64,000 nucleotides of DNA from Cellulomonas hominis. Lineage in GTDB: Bacteria; Actinomycetota; Actinomycetes; Actinomycetales; Cellulomonadaceae. The notes below the pieces were generated by a model, which saw only the letters and a program-made list of their open reading frames with translations, searched no databases and was not told where the DNA came from. Of the stretch, positions 1 to 7,564 are shown piece by piece. The position numbers and the translations under genes are program-made. The stretch lies in assembly GCF_901521055.1 (NCBI RefSeq), contig NZ_CABEGA010000001.1, positions 1 to 64,000 of the forward strand, given 5' to 3'. How positions within the stretch are numbered: the first letter of the stretch is position 1; each line of letters begins with the position of its first letter.

Positions 1-79
1 CATGATGAGATGTGGTTAGGTAGTCCAGCAGACGAAGCAGCGCCGTTTCTTTTGCCAACGAAAAGTAAGGATAGGCGGT

Positions 80-94
80 ACGGAACGTTTCCGT
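80..94. promoter_or_regulatory. Candidate operator palindrome before the MFS gene
   Basis: A perfect inverted repeat with 6-bp arms, acggaa and ttccgt, separated by cgt. It lies about 70 bp before the exporter start in the least GC-rich part of the left edge. The shape fits a small dimeric repressor such as a TetR or MarR protein. The cognate regulator is not in the window; it may be a divergent gene lying off the left edge. Confidence 0.4.
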
Positions 95-109
95 GGCCCC
101 GGAAATGTG

Positions 110-115
110 TATAGG
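110..115 (+). promoter_or_regulatory. Candidate -10 element (TATAGG) for the MFS gene
   Basis: TATAGG fits the actinobacterial TANNNT -10 pattern and sits 47 bp before the GTG start, just downstream of the palindrome. A repressor bound at the palindrome would cover the -35 zone. No convincing -35 hexamer was found. Confidence 0.3.
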
Positions 116-162
116 AACCGCCCCCGCCCCCGCCCGCCGGTCTGCCGCCGGCAGCGCCCGCC

Positions 163-1575
163 GTGCTGCGGCTCGGCACCCCCGCGGGCCGCGGGACGCT
201 CCTCGCCACGGTGCTCGGGTCGGCTCTGGTGTTCCTCGACGGCACGGTGGTGGGCATCGCCCTGCCGGCCATCGCGGACGACCTCGGTGCGACCACCGCG
301 GGCCTGCAGTGGACGGTCAACGGCTACGCGCTCACCCTCGCGGCGCTGCTGCTGCTCGGCGGCTCCCTGGGCGACCGGCTGGGCCGGCGGCGGATGTTCC
401 TGGTCGGCACCGTCGCGTTCGCCGCGGCGTCGGTCCTGTGCGCCGTCGCCCCGACCGTGGGCCTGCTGGTGGCCGCGCGCGCGGTGCAGGGCGTCGGCGG
501 GGCGCTGCTGACGCCGGGGTCGCTGGCGATCCTGCAGTCCTCGTTCCGAGAGGGCGACCGGGCGCGGGCGATCGGCGCCTGGTCGGGGCTGGCCGGCGCG
601 GTGGGGGCGGTCGCGCCGTTCCTCGGCGGCTGGATCATCGAGCAGGCCGGGTGGCGCTGGGTGTTCGGCATCAACATCCCGCTGGCGGCGCTCGTGGTGG
701 TGGTGGCGCTGCGCTGGGTCCCGGAGTCCCGCGACCCCGACGCCTCCGGCCCGCTCGACGTGCTGGGCACCGTGCTCGCGGCGGTCGGCCTCGGCGCGCT
801 GACGTGGTCGTTGACCGCGTGGTCGGAGCGCGGCGCCGTCGACGCCCTGGTGGCGGTCGTCGGCGCGGTCGGCGTGCTGGGGCTGGTCGCGTTCGTGGTG
901 ACCGAGGCGCGCACCCCGTACCCGACGCTGCCCCTGCGGCTGTTCCGGTGGCGGCCGTTCGCCGCGGTGAACCTGGCCACCCTGCTCGTCTACGCCGCGC
1001 TCACCGGCATCTTCTTCTTCCTGCCCGTCACGCTGCAGGTCGTCACGGGGTGGTCGCCGCTCGCCGCCGGCATCGCCTCGCTCCCGGCGACGGTCCTCAT
1101 GCTCCTGCTCTCCGCGCGGGGCGGCGCGCTCGGCGCCCGGATCGGGCCGCGGATCCCGATGACGATCGGGCCGCTGCTCGCCGGCGCAGGGGCTGCCCTG
1201 CTCGCCGGCATCGGCCCCGGCACCGAGTACGTGACCGGGGTGCTGCCCGGCGTCCTGGCCGTCGGCGCGGGGCTGGTGCTCACGGTCGCGCCGCTGACGG
1301 CCACCGCGCTCGGCGCCGCGCCGGACCACCTCGCGGGGACCGCCTCCGCCACCAACAACGCCGTCGCGCGCGTGGCCGGGCTGCTGGCCGTCGCGGTGCT
1401 GCCGCTGGTGGCGGGGGTCGGGACCGGCCTGTCGGACCCCGAGGTGCTGGCAGAGGCGCACCCCGTCGCGATGCTCACCTGCGCGGGCCTCATGGCCGGC
1501 GGCGCGCTGGTCGCGGCCGTCGGCGTGCCCGGCTCGACGGCGGGCGTGGCGCCCCCGCCCGGACGGGACGGCTGA
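163..1575 (+). CDS. MFS drug exporter, DHA2 (EmrB/QacA) type, 14 TM
   Basis: A proton-coupled efflux permease of the plasma membrane, likely exporting hydrophobic or antibiotic-like compounds. The 470-residue length and about 14 hydrophobic segments match the DHA2 family rather than 12-TM transporters. Motif A is visible as GDRLGRRR near residue 70, and a motif C-like GGWIIEQAGWRWVFGIN occurs near residues 150-167. The GTG at 163 gives a short N-terminus before the first membrane helix; no Shine-Dalgarno is obvious, so a nearby alternative start is possible. The gene appears monocistronic with a palindrome upstream, consistent with local repression. The substrate cannot be told from sequence. 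Confidence 0.85.
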   Translation: MLRLGTPAGRGTLLATVLGSALVFLDGTVVGIALPAIADDLGATTAGLQWTVNGYALTLAALLLLGGSLGDRLGRRRMFLVGTVAFAAASVLCAVAPTVGLLVAARAVQGVGGALLTPGSLAILQSSFREGDRARAIGAWSGLAGAVGAVAPFLGGWIIEQAGWRWVFGINIPLAALVVVVALRWVPESRDPDASGPLDVLGTVLAAVGLGALTWSLTAWSERGAVDALVAVVGAVGVLGLVAFVVTEARTPYPTLPLRLFRWRPFAAVNLATLLVYAALTGIFFFLPVTLQVVTGWSPLAAGIASLPATVLMLLLSARGGALGARIGPRIPMTIGPLLAGAGAALLAGIGPGTEYVTGVLPGVLAVGAGLVLTVAPLTATALGAAPDHLAGTASATNNAVARVAGLLAVAVLPLVAGVGTGLSDPEVLAEAHPVAMLTCAGLMAGGALVAAVGVPGSTAGVAPPPGRDG

Positions 1576-1612
1576 CGCGAGCGTGTCGGCGGTCTGCGGC
1601 ACGATGGCCGCC

Positions 1613-1861
1613 ATGCCCGACTACGTCGCCCACCTCACCGTCCCCGACGTGCCCGACGACGAGACGCGCGCCGGCATGGCGGACGCCCTCGGCGCGCTGC
1701 GCGACGACGCGCCGCCCGGGTTCGTGGGGCCGGCCCCCGTGACGTTCGACCTGCGGGGCGAGGCGCCCGACATGGACACCGCCGTGCGCACGGCGCACCT
1801 GCACGCCGCCGAGATCCTCGACGACCTCGCGTGGGAGGTCACCGTCGAGGTGCTCGGCTGA
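1613..1861 (+). CDS. Small conserved-looking hypothetical protein, 82 aa
   Basis: Not recognised. The protein begins MPDYVAHLTVPDVP and is acidic, with no membrane segment or signal peptide. It reads as an alternating beta/alpha domain: two beta-rich stretches flank a helix, and the tail AAEILDDLAWEVTVEVLG would be a helix plus strand. In-frame GTG 1583 and ATG 1604 exist, but ATG 1613 is chosen because the homology-like start MPDY sits there and a CACGAT -10-like hexamer lies 7 nt upstream, which fits a leaderless transcript. A strong hairpin follows the stop codon. Confidence 0.6.
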   Translation: MPDYVAHLTVPDVPDDETRAGMADALGALRDDAPPGFVGPAPVTFDLRGEAPDMDTAVRTAHLHAAEILDDLAWEVTVEVLG

Positions 1862-1870
1862 GCCGGGCGC

Positions 1871-1900
1871 GCGGCACCGGGACCCTCCTCCCGGTGCCGC
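1871..1900. terminator. Bidirectional terminator hairpin
   Basis: A perfect 12-bp stem (gcggcaccggga / tcccggtgccgc) with a 6-nt loop between two convergent genes. No T-tract follows, as is usual in high-GC actinobacteria. Confidence 0.7.
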
Positions 1901-1923
1901 GACCCGACGTGCCCGGGTGACGG

Positions 1924-2298
1924 TCAGCGGGGACCGTCGGCCGGGGTCTGCGGGGCGGCGGGCTCGTCGCCCGCGCCGGGGTACGGCTGCGCGGCGTACG
2001 GCTGCGCCGGCTGCGTCGCGTACGGCTGGGCCGGCTGCGCGGCGTACGGCTGCGCCGGGTACCCCTGGCCGTGCACCCGCGCCACCCAGTCCTCGCCCGG
2101 CATGAAGATCCACAGCAGGGGGTAGATCAGCAGCGGGCTGCCGGGCAGCACGATCAGCACGATGAGGAACAGCCAGCGCATGGGCCACGCGTCGATGCCG
2201 AAGCGCCGGGCCAGACCGGCGCAGACGCCGCCCAGCACCCGGCCGTCCAGCGGCCGGACCAGGCCGTTGCGCCACATGGACTCGTAGATGCCGGTCAT
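1924..2298 (-). CDS. PspC-domain membrane protein with Pro/Gln-rich tail
   Basis: A 124-residue protein starting MTGIYESMWRNGLVRPLDGR. Residues about 12-70 are a PspC domain: the segment VLGGVCAGLARRFGIDAWPMRWLF is followed by a hydrophobic helix and PLLWIFMPGE. PspC proteins are inner-membrane stress factors or, in actinobacteria, small envelope proteins of poorly known role. The tail is a low-complexity run of PYAAQPAQ-like repeats, encoded by direct repeats in the DNA. The start has a good AGGAGA ribosome site; longer upstream extensions do not. The repeat tail may vary in copy number between strains. Confidence 0.8.
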   Translation of the reverse strand: MTGIYESMWRNGLVRPLDGRVLGGVCAGLARRFGIDAWPMRWLFLIVLIVLPGSPLLIYPLLWIFMPGEDWVARVHGQGYPAQPYAAQPAQPYATQPAQPYAAQPYPGAGDEPAAPQTPADGPR

Positions 2299-2419
2299 CG
2301 CGGGGGTCTCCTGTCGGTCGTGCGGGTCGTCGCGATCGCGACAGGACCACCGTGCCCGGCCGCGGGGCACCGCCACATCCGGGACGGACCCTGGTCCGAC
2401 CCTGACCGCACCCTGGTCC

Positions 2420-3160
2420 TCAGCGGGGACGGACCCGGACCCCGCCCTCGACCGCCACGAGCTCGACGCGGGACAGGTCCGCCACCACGAGGTCCGGGCC
2501 GCCGCCGGGCCCCTCGGGGGACGTGGTGCGCAGGCCGAGCGTGGCCGCGCCGGCCGCACGGCCGGAGACGACCCCGGACTCGGCGTCCTCGACGACGAGG
2601 CAGCGGCGCACGTCCACGCCGAGCCGTGCCGCACCGGTGCGGTAGGGCTCCGGGTCCGGCTTGCCGCGGGTCACGTCGTCGGCGGTGACCACCTGGGCGG
2701 GGACGGCGAGGTCCGCGGCGGCCAACCGGGCCGCGGCGAGATCCGCGCCGCAGGACGTCACGATGGCCGCGCGCCCGGCCGGGGCCAGCGCCGCGAGGGC
2801 GTCGGCGGCGCCGGGCAGCACCTCGATCCCGTCCGTGTCGGCGATCTCGAGCTCGACGACCCGCGCCAGCGCGGCGGCCCGCTCGGCCGGGTCCCGGTCC
2901 GCGAGGAGCACCTCGATGATGTCCCGGCCCGGCACGCCGTGGAACCGGAACGGCGCGAGGTCCCCGGCGGGCATCGCGAACTCCTCCGCGAGCTGCAGCC
3001 AGCACCGCTCCACCGCCCGGGTGGAGGAGATCAGCGTCCCGTCCATGTCGAACAGCACCGCGTCGAACGTCTCGCCCAGCACGTCGCGGACCGCCGTCGT
3101 GGGGGACGGGATCGCGGACGGTGAGGGGCTCGCCTCGGCGGCGCGGGTCTCGGTCGTCAT
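2420..3160 (-). CDS. HAD-superfamily hydrolase, beta-phosphoglucomutase-like
   Basis: A soluble phosphatase or phosphomutase of HAD subfamily IA. The catalytic motif DMDGT has nucleophile Asp38 and acid/base Asp40; motif II is IVTSCG, and motif III/IV includes RGKPDPEPY and VVEDAESGV. The cap between motifs I and II is helical, as in sugar-phosphate phosphatases (YniC/beta-PGM type). The first 25 residues are Ser/Pro-rich and not conserved-looking, so translation could begin later. A GACGCT -10-like hexamer sits 6 nt before the chosen ATG, which fits a leaderless mRNA. A four-copy CCTCAGG array lies 25-64 bp upstream, suggesting control by a response regulator. The substrate is unknown. Confidence 0.8.
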   Translation of the reverse strand: MTTETRAAEASPSPSAIPSPTTAVRDVLGETFDAVLFDMDGTLISSTRAVERCWLQLAEEFAMPAGDLAPFRFHGVPGRDIIEVLLADRDPAERAAALARVVELEIADTDGIEVLPGAADALAALAPAGRAAIVTSCGADLAAARLAAADLAVPAQVVTADDVTRGKPDPEPYRTGAARLGVDVRRCLVVEDAESGVVSGRAAGAATLGLRTTSPEGPGGGPDLVVADLSRVELVAVEGGVRVRPR

Positions 3161-3184
3161 GCCACGAGCGTCGCACGCGCTCCA

Positions 3185-3224
3185 CCTCAGGGGGTCCTCA
3201 GGGGTACCTCAGGCCCACCTCAGG
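3185..3224. promoter_or_regulatory. Four CCTCAGG repeats at exact 11-bp period
   Basis: CCTCAGG occurs at 3185, 3196, 3207 and 3218, with variable 4-bp spacers. An 11-bp period puts every copy on the same face of the helix, as in tandem sites for OmpR/PhoB-family regulators. The array occupies about -25 to -64 relative to the HAD start codon, overlapping the expected -35 zone. A weaker array with the same period precedes the response-regulator gene at 44640. Confidence 0.6.
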
Positions 3225-3368
3225 TCGCCCCTCACACGGACCGGCGCGCAGGACGGCGCGGTCGACGGATCCGGCACCCGCCGCCTCAGCACCAGTGTGG
3301 GACGTGCCGGGGGACGCCCGGCCGGTCCCGCTCCCGGCGGGGCACCGACGAGGACGCAGGAGAGCGAC

Positions 3369-3488
3369 ATGGACACCATCTGGGGCCCGGCGCTGGACGC
3401 CGAGGTGGCCTACCGCCAGGAGCTGGTGCGTGCCGCGGTGCGCGGGTCCGGCCCCGGGTGGCGGTGGCGCCGCCGGCGCACGCGCTGA
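3369..3488 (+). CDS. Small Arg-rich hypothetical protein, 39 aa
   Basis: A 39-codon frame starting MDTIWGPALDAEVAYRQELV and ending in an Arg-rich tail (WRWRRRRTR). The support for translation is an AGGAG ribosome site 5-6 nt before the ATG and an amphipathic helix-like first half. No family is recognised. It lies 124 bp before the LuxR-type regulator on the same strand and could be co-transcribed with it. Chance cannot be excluded at this length. Confidence 0.4.
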   Translation: MDTIWGPALDAEVAYRQELVRAAVRGSGPGWRWRRRRTR

Positions 3489-3612
3489 CCGCACGACCTG
3501 CGCCGTCGCCGGCCCGGAGGGGGGCCGGCGGCGGCGTCCGCACGCCGGGCGACCCGGGGCCCCGCCGGAGCCGCCGGGGCGCACCCGTCCGACCCGGGAA
3601 CGAGGGAGACGC

Positions 3613-6588
3613 ATGTCGGTCCCGGCTGCCACCATCGACCTCATGACCCGGTCGGTGGCCCACGCGCCGTTCGTCGCCCGCGACGAGCAGGTCGCCGCGC
3701 TGCTCGCCGCCGTGGACCGCGCCGCAGCGGGCGAGCCGGGCCTGGTGCTGCTCGGCGCCGACGCCGGCGTGGGCAAGACCCGGCTGCTGACGCACGTGGC
3801 GCGGCTCGCCGGCGAGCGCGGGGCGACGGTGGTCGTGAGCCACTGCATCGACCTCGGGGAGATCGGCCTGCCGTACCTCCCGTTCGCGGAGGCGCTGCAC
3901 CAGCTGGTCGCGGACGACCGCCCGGGCGTGGCGGAGGTGGTCGCGGCCCGGCCGGCGCTGCGGCGGCTGCTGCCGTCGACCGGTGTGGAGCCCGCCGGCG
4001 CGGACGAGCAGACCGAGCGCCTGCAGCTGTTCGACGGCGTCGCGGCGGTGCTCGCCGCCGCCGCCCGGCCGGACGCCCCGCTCGTCCTCGTCGTCGAGGA
4101 CCTGCACTGGGCGGACTCGTCCAGCCGCGACCTGCTCCGGTTCCTCGTGGCCCGCCTGCGTGCCGAGCCGGTGCTGGTGGTCGGCTCCTACCGCGCGGAC
4201 GACCTGCACCGGCGGCACCCGCTGCGCCCCGTCCTGGCCGAGCTCGGCCGGCACCCCCGGGTCGAGCGGATCGACCTCCCCCCGTTCACGTCCGACGAGC
4301 TGCGCGCGTTCACCACCTCGCTCGCGGGAGGCCCGCTGCCCGAGGACGCCCTGCGCCGGATCCAGCAGCGGTCGGAGGGCAACGCGTACTTCGCCGAGGA
4401 GCTCCTGGAGGCCCGCGGTGCCGGCACCGACCTGCCCGGCACGCTCGCGGACGTGCTGCGGGCGCGCCTCGAGCAGCTCGACCCCGAGGTGCAGCGGCTG
4501 GCGCGTGCCGCCTCCGCGGCGGGGCGGCGGGTCGACGAGCCCCTGCTGCGCGCGGTCGTCGCGGGAGCCGAGGGGGACCCCGCCCGGCACGCCGCGTTCG
4601 ACGCCGCGCTCCGGGACGCCGTCGCGCACCATGTGCTGGTCGGCGAGGACGGGCGGATCGCGTTCCGGCACGCCCTGCTCGCGGAGGCCGTGTACACCGA
4701 CCTGCTGCCGGGCGAGCAGGTCGCCCTGCACCGCGACTACCTGCTCGCCGCCGCGGCGGACCCCGCCCTGGCCACGCCGGCCGAGCGCGCGCACCACGCC
4801 CTGCTGTCGCACGACAACCGGCTGGCGCTCGTCGCGTCGCGGGACGCCGCCCGGGAGGCGGGCCGGGTCCTCGCCCCGGCCGAGGAGCTGCGCCACCTGG
4901 AGACGGTGCTGCGGCTGTGGCCGGGCGTGCCGACCGCCGCGGACGACCTGGGCGAGGAGCGCGTCGACGTGCTGCTCGCCGCCGCGGCCGCCGGCGGACG
5001 TGCGGGGCTCGGGGACCGGGCGGTGGCCATGGCCCGCGAGGCGGTCGCCGCGGTGGACCGGCAGGCCGGGGCGGTCGACGTCCCCGCGGGGCGCCGGGTC
5101 GCCGCGCTGCGCACCTCCCTGGCCCGGCACCTCCTGGCGGTCGAGCGCGTCGAGGAGGCGCTGCGCGAGACCGGCCGCGCGCTGGCCGACCTGGCCGAGG
5201 AGGAGGGCGTCCCGAGCGCCGACCGGGCGTGGGCGCTCGCCACGCACGCGCGCGCCGCGCTCAACGCCGACCTGGACGACCAGGCCGAGGTGTCCGCGAG
5301 CGCCGCGGTCGACGAGGCGCGCGCGGCCGGGGCGGCGGACGCGGAGGCCGACGCGCTGATCTCGCTGGCGGTGCTGGTGGTCGAGGACCGGGACCGGGCC
5401 GCCGACCTGCTGACCGGGGCGCTGCACCGCGCGCGGGACGCGGGCGACGTGCCGACCGAGCTGCGCTGCACCTACAACCTCGCGGCGAACCGGTTCTACG
5501 CGGGGCGCCTGGACGAGGCCGCGGGGACGATCGTCGCGGGCCTGGAGCTCGCCGCGCGATCGGGGCTCACGTGGAGCGCGTACGGCGTGGAGCTGCGGCT
5601 GTTCGCCGAGATCGTCCGGTACACCCGCGGCGACCTGTCCCGGCCCGCCCCGACCGCCGACCCCGGCCCGCCGCGCGCCGAGTCGGCCGTGGACGGCGTG
5701 CAGATGTACGCCGCCGTCGCCCGCGGGGACGCCGACGCCGTGGACCGCAGCCTCGCGCTGCTGCACGGCCGGCACGACGACACGATGATCACGCTGATCG
5801 CCGGGGGCTGCGCCGTGGACGCCCTGACGTGGGCGGGCCGGCCGGACGAGGCCGTCGCGCTCGCGCACGAGCTGATCGACGAGATCAGCCGCGTCTGGTC
5901 CGACTTCTTCCTCGGCGGCATCTGGCTGTCCGCGCTGGGCATCGCGGCCCTCGCGGACGAGGCCGCCGCCGACCGGCTGACCGGCCGAGACCCCGCGCCG
6001 CGGCTCGAGGCGGGCGCGCGGCTGCTGAACCGCGCCGTGGTGACGGCCGACCGGGGCCGACCCCGCGGCGGGCAGCTCGGGCCCGAAGGACGCGCCTGGC
6101 TGGCCCGCGCCCACGCCGAGCACGCCCGCCTGACCGGGACGCCGGACCCGAAGGCGTGGCAGGGCGCGGCCGACGAGTTCGACTACGGCTACCGGTACGA
6201 GCTCGCCCGCACGCGGTGGCGGTGGGCCGAGGCGCTGCTCGGCACGGAGGACCGGGACGCCGCGCGGGAGCAGGCCGCCGCGGCGCTCGCCGTGGCGCGG
6301 GAGATCGGCGCCGCACCGCTCGCGGGGGCCCTCACCGACCTGTCCCGCCGCGCGCGCCTCGACCTGCCCGGGGTGCCGGCCACGTCGCCGGACGTCCTCA
6401 CCGCGCGCGAGGCGGAGGTCCTCGCGCTCGTCGCCGAGGGGCTGAGCAACCGGCAGATCGGCGAGCGCCTGTTCATCAGCGGCAAGACGGTCTCCGTGCA
6501 CGTCTCGCGGGTCCTGGACAAGCTGGGGGTCGGAGGGCGGGCCGAGGCGGTCGCCGTCGCGCACCGCCGGGGGCTGCTCGGGGCGTGA
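3613..6588 (+). CDS. Large ATP-binding LuxR-family regulator (LAL/MalT-like)
   Basis: A 991-residue transcription factor. A Walker A motif, GADAGVGKT, lies at residues 48-56 and a Walker B-like LVLVVEDLHWAD near residue 160, forming an AAA/STAND ATPase module. The middle is a long helical, Ala/Leu-rich region resembling tetratricopeptide repeats. The last 65 residues are a LuxR helix-turn-helix (LTAREAEVLALVAEGLSNRQIGERLFIS). This order matches the LAL family, which activates catabolic or secondary-metabolism genes on binding an effector. Longer in-frame upstream starts would run through an Arg/Pro-rich stretch without a ribosome site, so ATG 3613, with GAGGGAGA before it, is preferred. The effector and targets are unknown. 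Confidence 0.88.
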   Translation: MSVPAATIDLMTRSVAHAPFVARDEQVAALLAAVDRAAAGEPGLVLLGADAGVGKTRLLTHVARLAGERGATVVVSHCIDLGEIGLPYLPFAEALHQLVADDRPGVAEVVAARPALRRLLPSTGVEPAGADEQTERLQLFDGVAAVLAAAARPDAPLVLVVEDLHWADSSSRDLLRFLVARLRAEPVLVVGSYRADDLHRRHPLRPVLAELGRHPRVERIDLPPFTSDELRAFTTSLAGGPLPEDALRRIQQRSEGNAYFAEELLEARGAGTDLPGTLADVLRARLEQLDPEVQRLARAASAAGRRVDEPLLRAVVAGAEGDPARHAAFDAALRDAVAHHVLVGEDGRIAFRHALLAEAVYTDLLPGEQVALHRDYLLAAAADPALATPAERAHHALLSHDNRLALVASRDAAREAGRVLAPAEELRHLETVLRLWPGVPTAADDLGEERVDVLLAAAAAGGRAGLGDRAVAMAREAVAAVDRQAGAVDVPAGRRVAALRTSLARHLLAVERVEEALRETGRALADLAEEEGVPSADRAWALATHARAALNADLDDQAEVSASAAVDEARAAGAADAEADALISLAVLVVEDRDRAADLLTGALHRARDAGDVPTELRCTYNLAANRFYAGRLDEAAGTIVAGLELAARSGLTWSAYGVELRLFAEIVRYTRGDLSRPAPTADPGPPRAESAVDGVQMYAAVARGDADAVDRSLALLHGRHDDTMITLIAGGCAVDALTWAGRPDEAVALAHELIDEISRVWSDFFLGGIWLSALGIAALADEAAADRLTGRDPAPRLEAGARLLNRAVVTADRGRPRGGQLGPEGRAWLARAHAEHARLTGTPDPKAWQGAADEFDYGYRYELARTRWRWAEALLGTEDRDAAREQAAAALAVAREIGAAPLAGALTDLSRRARLDLPGVPATSPDVLTAREAEVLALVAEGLSNRQIGERLFISGKTVSVHVSRVLDKLGVGGRAEAVAVAHRRGLLGA

Positions 6589-6726
6589 CGCACGTCACCT
6601 CCGTGGGGGCCGGCTCCCCAGGCGGTGCCCAGGATCCCGGGCTACGCTCGCGGCCAGCCGCGGCAGGGACCACGCCACGGCAGTCGCCGGCCCTCCCAGC
6701 GCGGCGCCCCCTCCCCGGAAGCCTGC

Positions 6727-7416
6727 ATGCCCGTCACCCCGCACCCGATCGTGCTCGTCCACGGCACCCGCACCTCCTCAGCGATCTGGGAGGACCAGGT
6801 CCGCGCCCTCACCGAGGGCGGTCACCCCACCGTGGCGATCGACCTGCCCGGCCACGGCGCCCGCGCCCACGAGCGCCTGACGTTCGCCGGCGGGCTCGCC
6901 GCCATCGACGAGGCCGTCCGCACCTGCGCGACGCCCCCGCTGCTGGTCGGCCTGTCCCTGGGCGGCTACATGTCCCTCGCGTACGCCGCCCGCCACGAGG
7001 ACCGCCTGGCCGGCGTGGTGCTGGCCGGGTGCTCGACCGACCTGCGCGGCAAGCCCCTGCGCGCCTACCGCACCGCGTCGCGGGAAGTCGTCCGGGCGCT
7101 GGGCCTCGGCGGCGGCACCTGGCACGTCGTGACCGACATGCTCGCCGCCCTGCACGGCTACTCGCCGCTGAAGGACCTGCGTCGGATCGCGCTGCCCGTG
7201 TGGCTCGTGAACGGGTCCCGGGACCCGCTGCGGTTCGGCGCGCGCCGCTACCTCGACGCGCACCCGGGCGCCCGGCAGTGGGTCGTCCCCGGCGCGGGCC
7301 ACGACGTCAACAGCCACGCGCCCGTCGCGTTCAACCGGATCCTGATGCACGTCCTGCGGGACCTGGCGCACAAGGCGCTGCCGGCGATGCCCCTCGGTGC
7401 GGCCCGCCTCGGCTGA
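6727..7416 (+). CDS. Alpha/beta-hydrolase
   Basis: A 229-residue soluble hydrolase. The oxyanion region is IVLVHGTRTSS, the nucleophile elbow is GLSLGG near residue 80, the acid is in VNGSRDPLR near residue 163, and the catalytic His is in PGAGHDVNSHAP near residue 187. This is a complete Ser-Asp-His triad in the fold's normal order. A cap domain appears small, as in esterases and lactonases. The gene has its own candidate -10 (TACGCT near 6645). The substrate is not predictable from sequence. Confidence 0.85.
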   Translation: MPVTPHPIVLVHGTRTSSAIWEDQVRALTEGGHPTVAIDLPGHGARAHERLTFAGGLAAIDEAVRTCATPPLLVGLSLGGYMSLAYAARHEDRLAGVVLAGCSTDLRGKPLRAYRTASREVVRALGLGGGTWHVVTDMLAALHGYSPLKDLRRIALPVWLVNGSRDPLRFGARRYLDAHPGARQWVVPGAGHDVNSHAPVAFNRILMHVLRDLAHKALPAMPLGAARLG

Positions 7417-7564
7417 GCCGCGCCGCCGAGCCGCACTCCCGAACCGCGCCGCCGAGCCGCGCCCGAGCCGCGCGTCCCCTGCGACCGCCGGGTGGACGCT
7501 CCCCCGCCCGCCCGGGACCGCGTGCCACGATGACGGCGCACGCCAGCGCCGACCGGGAGACCCG

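Noticed and set aside
16-1614. Long minus-strand frame antisense to the MFS gene
   Set aside because: The translation is a Gly/Arg/Ala run with no domains, while the plus strand encodes clear membrane helices and family motifs.
7417-7564. Riboswitch (SAM or cobalamin) before the MetE-like gene
   Set aside because: The 148-bp gap is made of gccgagccgc-type repeats and has no recognisable conserved riboswitch core.
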